Source of the DNA: Alphaproteobacteria bacterium
GTDB taxonomy: Bacteria; Pseudomonadota; Alphaproteobacteria; UBA8366; JADFVY01
Length of the DNA stretch: 5,499 bases
Direction of reading: 5' to 3'
Assembly (NCBI GenBank): GCA_029881615.1
Contig: JAOUMF010000176.1
Location: forward strand, 1 to 5,499
Shown here: positions 1 through 5,255 of the stretch, piece after piece
How the letters are laid out: each line of letters starts with the position of its first letter
How positions within the stretch are numbered: the first letter of the stretch is position 1
The notes under the pieces: generated by a model
The model's input: only the letters and a program-made list of their open reading frames with translations
Databases searched by the model: none
Told to the model about the DNA's origin: nothing
Translations under genes and position numbers: made by a program

Positions 1-1074
1 CAGATAATTGGTCCGGGCCTCAGCCTCGGCCTGTTTCAACCGCGCCACCGCGCCGCCCTGATCCTGCACGAACGCCAGCTTTTCCTCCATGTTCTGGCGC
101 AGCGCGGCAAGCTCGTCGACGGCGACTCCGTGTTTACGAGCAACCGCGCGCAGTGCAAACAAACGTTCCTCGACCGCCTCTAGCCCGCCCTGATCGGGAT
201 CGATCGCGGCGCCGGCCGCCTCGATCTCACGCAGGGCCTCGGCCGTCTCAAGCGCGGCGCGTTCCAGCCCTGCCAGGGCCGCATCCAGCGCGCCGCCGGC
301 CTTCTCGGCCATGCGTGCCAGATGACGCTGCGCCGCGCGCAAGGAATCCTCCACATCATTCGTTCCGGTCAACTCCGCCGACGCCGAATTCATGGCCTCG
401 ATCAGCTGTTCCGCATGCATCAGGCGGCTGCGCTGTTCTGCCAGGTTTTCCTCGTCGCCAGGATGCGGATTCAACTGCGTCAGTTCAGCAACCGCGTGTT
501 CAAGGAATTCACGGTCCCGAACGGCCTCGTTCGCCGTTTCCTCCGCATCGCGAGTCGCCTGCACGGCCTTTCGCCAGGCCTTGTATGCTTCGCGAACCCG
601 CAGCCCTTCACCCTCCAACGCACCGTGTCGATCCAGCAAGGCACAATGGGTGGCCGGATCAATCAATCCGCGCGGTTCGAACTGACCCTGAATTTCCACA
701 AGAGTCTCGCCAATCTGGCGCAACAGGCCAACGCTGGCCGGCTGATCGTTTACGAAGGCACGGCTGCGCCCATCGGCGGTCAACATCCGGCGCAGCACCA
801 TTTCGCCGCCCGCATCGCCCAGCCCCTGTTCGACCAGCAGCCCATGGGCCGGATGGTCCGGGCCAATATCGAACATGGCGGTGACCACCGCGCGCTCGGC
901 GCCATGCCGGACCAGGCCGCTTTCGGCCCGCGCGCCAAGCGCCAGCCCCAATGAATCGAGCAAAATCGACTTGCCCGCGCCGGTCTCGCCGGTCAGGACG
1001 CAGAGGCCTTTTTCAAATGAGAGGTCAAGCCGATCGATCAGAACGACATCCCTAATGGAAAGGGCGGTCAACAT
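1..1074 (-). CDS. recN: DNA repair protein RecN, N-terminal 358 residues (gene runs off the left edge)
   Basis: RecN is an SMC-like ATPase of the cytoplasm and nucleoid that acts in double-strand break repair. Translation from ATG at 1074 stays open to base 1. Residues 1-28 form the first ABC-type strand, and the Walker A loop GETGAGKS is at 29-36. They are followed by LGARAESGLVRHG (46-58), the family block RSRAFVNDQPAS (103-114) and a Q-loop-like region IQGQFE (128-133). Residues about 155-355 are Glu/Ala/Arg-rich and helical, as expected for the coiled coil, and include the RecN-typical RLFALRAVARKHGV (304-317). Full-length RecN is about 550 residues, so the second half of the coil, the ABC signature and Walker B lie outside the window. 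An in-frame TAA lies 18 codons upstream with no ATG, GTG or TTG between, so this start is the earliest possible. No Shine-Dalgarno is visible; an extended -10 sits six bases before the ATG. Identification is secure; the usual IHGQH motif reads IQGQF here. Confidence 0.95.
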   Translation of the reverse strand, partial: MLTALSIRDVVLIDRLDLSFEKGLCVLTGETGAGKSILLDSLGLALGARAESGLVRHGAERAVVTAMFDIGPDHPAHGLLVEQGLGDAGGEMVLRRMLTADGRSRAFVNDQPASVGLLRQIGETLVEIQGQFEPRGLIDPATHCALLDRHGALEGEGLRVREAYKAWRKAVQATRDAEETANEAVRDREFLEHAVAELTQLNPHPGDEENLAEQRSRLMHAEQLIEAMNSASAELTGTNDVEDSLRAAQRHLARMAEKAGGALDAALAGLERAALETAEALREIEAAGAAIDPDQGGLEAVEERLFALRAVARKHGVAVDELAALRQNMEEKLAFVQDQGGAVARLKQAEAEARTNYL

Positions 1075-1080
1075 TGCCGG

Positions 1081-1109
1081 ATCATACCAGGGCTCGTCGA
1101 GAATGTTCC
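1081..1109 (-). promoter_or_regulatory. Candidate recN promoter with extended -10, predicting a leaderless transcript
   Basis: On the minus strand TGGTATGAT (1089-1081) matches an extended -10 (TG-N-TATAAT, one mismatch in the hexamer). Seventeen bases upstream lies GGAACA (1109-1104), a weak -35 with three of six consensus bases, which is tolerable for an extended -10. Only CCGGCA separates the -10 from the ATG, so initiation at the usual distance would fall on the A of the start codon. The lack of a Shine-Dalgarno agrees with this. No GTTC-N7-GTTC alphaproteobacterial LexA box was found in the gap. Confidence 0.45.
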
Positions 1110-1200
1110 ATTTGACCGTGCTTCCTTATCCGTTCGCCATGCACGTTTCACGCTATCGAGTCGCGCTTCGCAAGCCTACCGAAACGCCGCTAACGGTCAA

Positions 1201-1214
1201 GCGAATCCATTCGC
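1201..1214. repeat. 14-bp inverted repeat GCGAAT-CC-ATTCGC in the bamD-recN gap
   Basis: Six-base arms are perfectly complementary around a two-base centre. It lies about midway between bamD and recN. No U-tract follows on either strand, so it does not look like a terminator; it may be a binding site or chance. The GAATGG/ATTCGCC sequence around it also forms part of an imperfect direct repeat with 1130-1145. Confidence 0.4.
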
Positions 1215-1222
1215 CATCCATG

Positions 1223-1246
1223 TGCGGTGAACCACCAGGCACCGCA
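1223..1246 (-). terminator. Possible 3' stem-loop after bamD (no U-tract)
   Basis: On the minus strand TGCGGTG pairs perfectly with CACCGCA over a 10-base loop, beginning 28 bases after the bamD stop codon. A run of T does not follow, so it is not a classical intrinsic terminator. It could protect the 3' end of the bamD mRNA or precede Rho-dependent termination. A candidate recN promoter downstream makes a transcript boundary here reasonable. Confidence 0.3.
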
Positions 1247-1274
1247 GCATGAACCATTGCCAGCCGATATTGGA

Positions 1275-2135
1275 TTAGTTCGTCTTTTCCCTGGCTCCGT
1301 CCGGAGCAACCGCCGTCTGTGTCAAACCGCGCTCGGCGGCCGTCAGCACGTCCTGGCGATCCAGCAGCGCCCAACTGTCGCGGTACCATTCGCTGTCCGG
1401 GAAATTATGCCGCAACACGGCAGCCGTATAGCGCGCCTCTTCAACGACGCCGAGCGCCAGATAAGCCTCGGTCAGCCGGTGCAGGGCCTCGGGCACATGG
1501 GTGGATGTGCCCCATTTATCGATGACACGGCGGAACCGCCCGATCGCCGCCAGATGATGTCCCGCGCGCAAATAATAACGGCCGACATCCATGTCCTTGC
1601 CGGCAAGATGATCATGCGCCAGATCTACCTTGAGCCGCGCATCGCGGGCATAATCGCTATCGGGAAAACGCCTGGTCAGATTGTCGAATGCATCCAGCGC
1701 GCCTTCGGTCATCCGCTGGTCGCGCTCGACACCGGAAATCTGTTCGTAATAGCTGAGACCCTTGAGATACCAGGCATAGGCCGCGTCCTTGTGCCCCGGA
1801 TGCAAATCGATGAAGCGGTCCAGCGCGACAATGGCGTCGTCATACTTGCCTTTCATATAATAGGCATAGCCGGCCATGATCTGGGCCTTGGTGGCCCACT
1901 TGGAATAGGGGTGTTGCCGCTCCACCTCGTCGAATGCCTTGGCGGCCGCCACATATTGGCCCGCTTCCATCCGATCCATGGCTTCGTTGTAGATATCTTC
2001 CACCGGTCGTTCGATATAGGCAACGTCTTCCTTCTCTTCGGTGGCGCAGCCACCCAATGCCAAGGGAAAGACAAACAACATTGCCACAGCAACACGGCCG
2101 AGAAATTTCGGGAACAATATCGGCAAGCGTTTCAT
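1275..2135 (-). CDS. bamD: Outer membrane protein assembly factor BamD (ComL family lipoprotein)
   Basis: BamD is an essential lipoprotein on the periplasmic face of the outer membrane and partners BamA in folding and inserting beta-barrel proteins. The 286-residue product begins with a basic stretch (MKRLPILFPKFLGR) and a hydrophobic segment (about 15-27), followed by a lipobox LGGC with the lipidated cysteine at 30. The mature part is a chain of TPR-like helices: about 45-79 (EDIYNEAMDRMEAGQYVAAAKAF), 83-115, 118-158, 182-214 (DVGRYYLRAGHHLAAIGRF, a BamD hallmark) and 217-249 (EALHRLTEAYLALG). Length is normal; E. coli BamD is about 245 residues, and alphaproteobacterial forms have a longer tail. 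The ATG at 2135 gives an ideal signal peptide, although the bases before it (CACCGGGTTACGC) hold only a weak Shine-Dalgarno. A 112-bp gap separates it from lpxC and contains a promoter candidate, so it may be transcribed separately. Confidence 0.96.
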   Translation of the reverse strand: MKRLPILFPKFLGRVAVAMLFVFPLALGGCATEEKEDVAYIERPVEDIYNEAMDRMEAGQYVAAAKAFDEVERQHPYSKWATKAQIMAGYAYYMKGKYDDAIVALDRFIDLHPGHKDAAYAWYLKGLSYYEQISGVERDQRMTEGALDAFDNLTRRFPDSDYARDARLKVDLAHDHLAGKDMDVGRYYLRAGHHLAAIGRFRRVIDKWGTSTHVPEALHRLTEAYLALGVVEEARYTAAVLRHNFPDSEWYRDSWALLDRQDVLTAAERGLTQTAVAPDGAREKTN

Positions 2136-2150
2136 GCGTAACCCGGTGAT

Positions 2151-2164
2151 TTACAAACGTGTAA
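2151..2164. repeat. Inverted repeat TTACA-AACG-TGTAA in the bamD leader
   Basis: Five-base perfect arms surround a four-base centre, 15-29 bases upstream of the bamD ATG and downstream of the predicted transcription start. It could be an operator or a small leader hairpin. The short arms make chance possible. Confidence 0.35.
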
Positions 2165-2188
2165 GGCGCGACAACCCATCACGCCATG

Positions 2189-2217
2189 AATATACACATA
2201 ATTTGCCCTGTACCCAA
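2189..2217 (-). promoter_or_regulatory. Candidate bamD promoter
   Basis: On the minus strand TTGGGT (2217-2212) and TATATT (2194-2189) are separated by exactly 17 bases. The -10 matches the consensus at five of six positions and the -35 at three of six. The start would fall near 2182, giving a leader of about 47 bases. The -35 lies inside the inverted repeat at 2207-2224. Confidence 0.4.
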
Positions 2218-2224
2218 GTACAAG
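2207..2224. repeat. Inverted repeat covering the bamD -35 element
   Basis: TGTAC-CCAA-GTACA (2209-2222) has perfect five-base arms. In RNA read from the minus strand the stem extends to seven pairs with one U-G wobble (2207-2224). It starts 24 bases after the lpxC stop and has no following U-tract, so an operator over the bamD promoter is at least as likely as a terminator. Confidence 0.4.
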
Positions 2225-2247
2225 CGTAAGATCAACAAGGGATGGGT

Positions 2248-3219
2248 TTACGCGCGAACCAGTTCACCCCGGGCTTCCACCGCGGCGATTTCATCCGCGA
2301 TTTCGTCCATATCGGCCATTTCCCATGCCGATTCGTCAGCCAGGAGTTCACGCAAAAGCCTGTTGTTGATGGCATGCCCGGGACGAACCCCATGGAAATG
2401 ACCGATGAGCATCGCCCCCGCCAGATAAAGGTCGCCAACGCAATCCAGGGCCTTGTGGCGCGCGCATTCGTCATCGAAGCGCAGGCCGCCCTCGTTCAGG
2501 ACCGTATCCCCGCTGATTACCACCGCGTTCTCCATTGAACCGCCGCGGGCCAGGCCAGCCGCCTGAAGCGCCTCGACCTCATGCAGGAACCCGAATGTCC
2601 GCGCCCGGCTGAGTCTCTCACGGAAACTTTCACTCAACATATCCATAAACAGCGACTGACGGCCGATCACCGCGCTTTCGAAATCCAGTTCGATATTGAT
2701 GCTGCTGCCCACCCAGGGCTCGATCCGCGCGGTGGACCCGCCGTCTTCGACACTTACCGGCTTCAATACGCGGATGACACGACGCGGCGCGTCCTGCATC
2801 TCAACGCCGGCACAGTCGATCAGGAAGACGAAAGGCTCGGAACTGCCATCCATGATGGGGATTTCCGGACCGTTGATCTCAACAATCACATTATCCAGGC
2901 CACAGCCGGCCAGCGCGGCCATCAAATGCTCGACCGTCGAAATCGAAACACCAGCCTCATTGCTCAACGTCGTGCAGAGGCGTGTATCACTGACCATATC
3001 GTAGCGGCCCTGGATAACGGCATCCTCGCCCGCGATATCGGAACGGCGGAAAACGATCCCGGTGTCCGGCGCCGCCGGATGCAGGGACATCGCAACCTTG
3101 GCACCGCCATGCAGGCCAGTACCGCTGCAATAGATCGAGTTCTTCAGCGTCTGCTGGCGAAACCGCGCCGCGCTGCTGGTTGAACTGCCGCCAAGTTCGT
3201 TATCGTACGAAATTCTCAT
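2248..3219 (-). CDS. lpxC: UDP-3-O-acyl-N-acetylglucosamine deacetylase LpxC
   Basis: LpxC is the cytoplasmic zinc amidase that removes acetate from UDP-3-O-acyl-GlcNAc, the committed step of lipid A synthesis, so this cell makes lipopolysaccharide. The 323-residue protein shows the family landmarks in order: RQQTLKNSIYCSGTGLHGG (21-39), VEHLMAALAGCGLDN (96-110) with catalytic Glu97 and zinc ligand His98, NGPEIPIMDGSSEPF (116-130), RARTFGFLHEVE (205-216), LRFDDECARHKALDCVGD (246-263) with zinc ligands His255 and Asp259, and GHAINNRLL (281-289) with the general acid His282. Two parts exceed E. coli LpxC (305 residues): about 18 Ser-rich residues at the N-terminus and an acidic C-terminal tail. 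The ATG at 3219 has GGAAGAG five bases upstream and there is no alternative start before RQQTL. It is separated from ftsZ by 412 bp with its own promoter candidates. Confidence 0.97.
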   Translation of the reverse strand: MRISYDNELGGSSTSSAARFRQQTLKNSIYCSGTGLHGGAKVAMSLHPAAPDTGIVFRRSDIAGEDAVIQGRYDMVSDTRLCTTLSNEAGVSISTVEHLMAALAGCGLDNVIVEINGPEIPIMDGSSEPFVFLIDCAGVEMQDAPRRVIRVLKPVSVEDGGSTARIEPWVGSSINIELDFESAVIGRQSLFMDMLSESFRERLSRARTFGFLHEVEALQAAGLARGGSMENAVVISGDTVLNEGGLRFDDECARHKALDCVGDLYLAGAMLIGHFHGVRPGHAINNRLLRELLADESAWEMADMDEIADEIAAVEARGELVRA

Positions 3220-3224
3220 TATTG

Positions 3225-3231
3225 CTCTTCC
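3225..3231 (-). promoter_or_regulatory. lpxC ribosome binding site
   Basis: GGAAGAG on the minus strand lies five bases before the ATG at 3219 and fixes that start, including the unusual Ser-rich N-terminal extension. Confidence 0.6.
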
Positions 3232-3249
3232 GCTTTTTTTCTGCCGACG

Positions 3250-3276
3250 GGGCCCGCGCCGTAATATCGGCGGCCC
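3250..3276 (-). other. GC-rich hairpin in the lpxC 5' leader
   Basis: On the minus strand GGGC+CGCCG pairs with CGGCG+GCCC around the loop ATATTA, giving nine GC pairs with a three-base bulge (CGG) on the 3' side. It ends about 30 bases before the lpxC start and about 19 bases before its ribosome binding site. A stable leader hairpin might influence mRNA stability or translation, but no known riboswitch is recognised. Confidence 0.4.
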
Positions 3277-3312
3277 GAGACATCAGCCCAAAATGGCTTT
3301 TTCCATGCGGGG

Positions 3313-3341
3313 ATAATCGCGCATCGTGGGTCACGTAACAA
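3313..3341 (-). promoter_or_regulatory. Candidate lpxC promoter, proximal
   Basis: TTGTTA (3341-3336) and GATTAT (3318-3313) are 17 bases apart on the minus strand, and each matches four of six consensus bases. Transcription would start near 3306, giving a leader of about 87 bases that includes the hairpin at 3250-3276. Confidence 0.35.
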
Positions 3342-3355
3342 ATCACTCTTTGTGT

Positions 3356-3386
3356 CGAAATGTTACGCATTTCGCGCGGCGCGAAA
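3356..3386. repeat. Two overlapping inverted repeats sharing an arm
   Basis: CGAAATG (3356-3362) and CATTTCG (3368-3374) form a perfect seven-base stem around TTACG. The second arm is reused in TTTCGCGC-G-GCGCGAAA (3370-3386), a perfect eight-base inverted repeat with a single central base. The two stems cannot form at once in one strand. As DNA they give alternating CGAAA / TTTCG / CGAAA half-sites. They lie between the distal and proximal lpxC promoter candidates. Confidence 0.6.
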
Positions 3387-3411
3387 ATATGTAATTACTA
3401 TTTTAAATCAA
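3384..3411 (-). promoter_or_regulatory. Candidate lpxC promoter, distal
   Basis: TTGATT (3411-3406) and TATTTT (3389-3384) are 16 bases apart on the minus strand in the AT-rich segment; each matches four of six consensus bases. The predicted start near 3377 falls inside the inverted repeat 3370-3386, which would suit a repressor operator. AT-rich DNA produces such matches easily. Confidence 0.3.
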
Positions 3412-3419
3412 ATAATTAC
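3391..3419. repeat. AT-rich inverted repeat GTAATTA-N15-TAATTAC
   Basis: Perfect seven-base arms (3391-3397 and 3413-3419) are separated by 15 bases, placing arm centres about two helical turns (22 bp) apart, as for many dimeric regulators. It overlaps the distal lpxC promoter candidate. Confidence 0.45.
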
Positions 3420-3439
3420 GTCACACACACCACCAAAAT

Positions 3440-3451
3440 CGAAAAATTTCG
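3440..3451. repeat. Small inverted repeat CGAAA-AA-TTTCG
   Basis: Two further CGAAA half-sites face each other with two bases between, about 55 bp upstream of the CGAAA-based repeats at 3356-3386. Together they give five copies of the same pentamer within 96 bp. Confidence 0.35.
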
Positions 3452-3480
3452 GCCGGCCGCCCAATCAAGGACAGCCGACC

Positions 3481-3496
3481 GTTAAGGTATCTTTAA
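3481..3496 (-). promoter_or_regulatory. Predicted CtrA binding site (TTAA-N7-TTAAC)
   Basis: The minus strand reads TTAAAGATACCTTAAC, a perfect match to the full CtrA consensus TTAA-N7-TTAAC known from Caulobacter and other alphaproteobacteria. CtrA is the response regulator tying transcription to the cell cycle or, in some lineages, to motility. The site is upstream of lpxC, about 70 bp before the distal promoter candidate, and downstream of ftsZ. A second strongly degenerate TTAA-N7 sequence occurs at about 3391-3406. Binding is inferred from sequence only. Confidence 0.55.
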
Positions 3497-3502
3497 TCAA
3501 AC

Positions 3503-3518
3503 CCCGGACCAACCCGGG
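3503..3518 (-). other. Short stem-loop CCCGG-N6-CCGGG
   Basis: A five-pair GC stem with a six-base loop lies 114-129 bases beyond the ftsZ stop. On the minus strand it is followed by GTTTGATTAAAG, which is AT-rich but not a T-run, so any termination role is weak. Confidence 0.25.
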
Positions 3519-3551
3519 CGAGACTGAAATCGTATTCAACGATCCAGTCGC

Positions 3552-3598
3552 CCGGTAAAACCGGCCCTATTCCATGGCGCAGAGCGACCGCGCGCCAT
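3552..3598 (-). terminator. Pair of stem-loops downstream of ftsZ, possible transcript 3' end
   Basis: Reading the minus strand, ATGGCGC pairs with GCGCCAT (3598-3574; seven pairs, 11-base loop) and then ACCGG/CCGGT-type arms pair around three bases (3564-3552). They start about 33 bases after the ftsZ stop. Neither is followed by a T-tract. They may stabilise the ftsA-ftsZ mRNA end or mark Rho-dependent termination ahead of the lpxC promoter region. Confidence 0.3.
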
Positions 3599-3631
3599 CG
3601 ATCGTGAAAACGGCCTTTTGCAGCCCGCTCT

Positions 3632-5191
3632 CTAGTTCGCCTGGCGACGCAGGAATGCCGGTATGTCCAACATTTCCCCCTCCGCATCCGTCGGCTCTGG
3701 CCGCGGCGCCGGATCGAGCCCGGCCAAAGCCGGTTGACTGGCCATTGCAGGAGCCATGGGCCTGGCCTCGCCCTTTACCGCGACCGGGCTGGCTTTGGGT
3801 TCCATCCGCCCCCGTTCCGCGCGCCGTTCGCCCGATGCCACGCCGGCCACTTCCGCCATCAGTTCCAGAAGGCCATGGCGACGGCGTTTAGGCTCGCTGT
3901 CCTGTTCGCCGCCGTTAGCCAGTGCCGCCGCAGCAAAGGGATCGGCGTTGCCCTGACTCTCGGGATAAACCGGCGCCGGCGGGATATAGCTGTCCCCACC
4001 GGCCATCGCGGGCGCGGAAACCGGGGCTTCGGATCCAGCTTGCTGTTCCATTAAGGTCGGCATTTCCGTGCTCGCTTCCATGACCTGGACATTCTCGGCC
4101 AAAATGGGCTCGGGCACGGGGGGCGCCGCCAGATTCTCCATCACCGCGACAGACTCCTGGGCAGGCACGGGCACTGGCTGTGGCCGCGAAACCGGAGCCG
4201 GACGGATCTGGTTCATTTCGGCAACGTCTATGCCCGTCGCAACCACCGAAATCCGGATTTTCTCGTTGAGGCTCTCGTCAAATGTCGAGCCGAAGATCAT
4301 GTCGGTATCGGCGTCGACTTCCTCAAGAATCCGGTTTACGGCCTCATCGACTTCCATCAGCGTCATGGTAGCCTCGCTGCCGGTAATGTTGATCAACAGG
4401 CCGCGAGCGGATTTCATGGACAAATCTTCCAGCAACGGATTGTTGATCGCAGCCTCGGCCGCTTCAATGGCGCGCCTCTCGCCCTCGGCCTCGCCGGTGC
4501 CCATCTTGGCCTTGCCCATCTCGCCGATAACCGAGCGGACATCGGCAAAATCAAGATTGATCATGCCGGGCACGACCATCAGGTCGGTGACACTGCGCAC
4601 CCCGGCATAGAGCACATCATCCGCCATCCTGAAAGCGTCGGCAAAAGTTGTTTTCTCGTTGGCGACCCTGAACAGGTTCTGGTTCGGGATCACGATCAGG
4701 GTGTCGACATATTGCTGCAACTCGGCAATGCCGGCTTCCGCCAGTTTCAGCCGCTGACGTCCCTCGAACAGGAAGGGTTTCGTCACCACGCCGACGGTCA
4801 GCATGCCTTGTTCGCGGCAGGCCCGCGCGATCACCGGAGCGGCGCCGGTGCCGGTGCCGCCGCCCATGCCAGCAGTGACAAAAACCATGTGATTGCCAGC
4901 CAGCATCTCCATCAACTCATCGAGCGATTCCTCGGCAGCCGCCCGGCCTACATCAGGCTTCGACCCGGCGCCCAGGCCTTGGGTCAAATCGGCGCCCAAC
5001 TGCAGTTTTCGCTCGCATACGGTCTGCGCCATGGCCTGCGCATCGGTATTGCAGACCAGAAAGTCAACGCCTTCAAGGTTGGCTCTGATCATATTGTTGA
5101 CGGCATTACCGCCGGCGCCGCCAACGCCAATTACGGTTATTCGCGGTTTAAAGTCCATTTGCTGCCTCGGTGTCATCAGATTGATCGTCAT
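3632..5191 (-). CDS. ftsZ: Cell division GTPase FtsZ
   Basis: FtsZ is the tubulin homologue that polymerises on GTP into the division ring under the inner membrane. The 519-residue protein has the nucleotide loop [14 protein letters not shown] (22-35), NTDAQA (48-53), the tubulin signature GGGTGTG (110-116), PNQNLFRV (169-176) and the T7 synergy loop NLDFADV (212-218), where Asp214 and Asp217 activate GTP hydrolysis in the next subunit. The globular core ends near 325. A long Pro/Ala/Glu-rich linker (about 326-505) follows, with a basic patch KRRR and helix-prone [11 protein letters not shown] at 435-450. The protein closes with the conserved tail [12 protein letters not shown] (508-519), the docking site for FtsA and other partners. 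E. coli FtsZ is 383 residues; the added length is the linker, common in alphaproteobacteria. The ATG at 5191 is preceded by an excellent AGGAGG. It lies 87 bp after ftsA. Confidence 0.98.
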   Translation of the reverse strand: MTINLMTPRQQMDFKPRITVIGVGGAGGNAVNNMIRANLEGVDFLVCNTDAQAMAQTVCERKLQLGADLTQGLGAGSKPDVGRAAAEESLDELMEMLAGNHMVFVTAGMGGGTGTGAAPVIARACREQGMLTVGVVTKPFLFEGRQRLKLAEAGIAELQQYVDTLIVIPNQNLFRVANEKTTFADAFRMADDVLYAGVRSVTDLMVVPGMINLDFADVRSVIGEMGKAKMGTGEAEGERRAIEAAEAAINNPLLEDLSMKSARGLLINITGSEATMTLMEVDEAVNRILEEVDADTDMIFGSTFDESLNEKIRISVVATGIDVAEMNQIRPAPVSRPQPVPVPAQESVAVMENLAAPPVPEPILAENVQVMEASTEMPTLMEQQAGSEAPVSAPAMAGGDSYIPPAPVYPESQGNADPFAAAALANGGEQDSEPKRRRHGLLELMAEVAGVASGERRAERGRMEPKASPVAVKGEARPMAPAMASQPALAGLDPAPRPEPTDAEGEMLDIPAFLRRQAN

Positions 5192-5196
5192 GACTG

Positions 5197-5203
5197 CCTC
5201 CTA
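5197..5203 (-). promoter_or_regulatory. Strong ftsZ Shine-Dalgarno
   Basis: TAGGAGG on the minus strand lies five bases before the ATG at 5191. It is by far the best ribosome binding site in the window, fitting the high abundance of FtsZ, and it selects this start over the in-frame ATGs at codons 6 and 12. Confidence 0.85.
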
Positions 5204-5241
5204 CGATCGGTTTGCCGGGGTGCGCCGGCACATGCCGCCGC

Positions 5242-5251
5242 GGATCGATCC
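5242..5251. repeat. Palindrome GGATCGATCC in the ftsA-ftsZ spacer
   Basis: A perfect 10-bp palindrome four bases from the 14-bp palindrome at 5256-5269. GATC-rich palindromes occur by chance in GC-rich genomes, so it is noted mainly because of its neighbour. Confidence 0.4.
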
Positions 5252-5255
5252 TTCG

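Larger units (their letters stand above)
3220..3631. other. 412-bp ftsZ-lpxC intergenic regulatory region
   Basis: I see no convincing gene here. The frames that open within it match nothing recognisable and differ in composition from the neighbours. The half near ftsZ holds stem-loops (3574-3598, 3552-3564, 3503-3518) and a CtrA-type box (3481-3496). The middle is strikingly AT-rich (about 3384-3450) and contains nested inverted repeats and promoter-like hexamers. The part near lpxC forms a GC-rich leader hairpin (3250-3276). Confidence 0.7.

Noticed and set aside
153..954. Overlapping plus-strand open frames of 210 and 243 codons
   Set aside because: Both lie wholly opposite recN, whose Walker A and family motifs are unmistakable. 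Their products are low-complexity Arg/Pro-rich or lack family features.
1153..1257. 34-codon minus-strand frame starting at ATG 1257 in the bamD-recN gap
   Set aside because: Third codon positions are not GC-biased as in the neighbours and there is no ribosome binding site. Too short to support.
1075..1274. Search for an SOS (LexA) box before recN
   Set aside because: No GTTC-N7-GTTC pair found; the two GAACC copies at 1230 and 1251 are spaced too far apart.
1227..2141. 304-codon open frame on the plus strand opposite bamD
   Set aside because: Antisense shadow of a clear BamD gene. The GC-rich codon pattern of the minus strand keeps stops rare on the opposite strand; no recognisable domain and no ribosome binding site.
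2581..3183. 200-codon plus-strand open frame
   Set aside because: Antisense to the catalytic core of lpxC, without homology signals.
3311..3317. TTATCCCCG resembling a DnaA box on the minus strand (about 3317-3309)
   Set aside because: Departs from TTATNCACA at two positions and stands alone.
3352..3558. 68-codon plus-strand open frame in the ftsZ-lpxC gap
   Set aside because: Spans the AT-rich repeats and the CtrA-type box. Composition is unlike neighbouring genes, there is no Shine-Dalgarno and the product is not recognisable.
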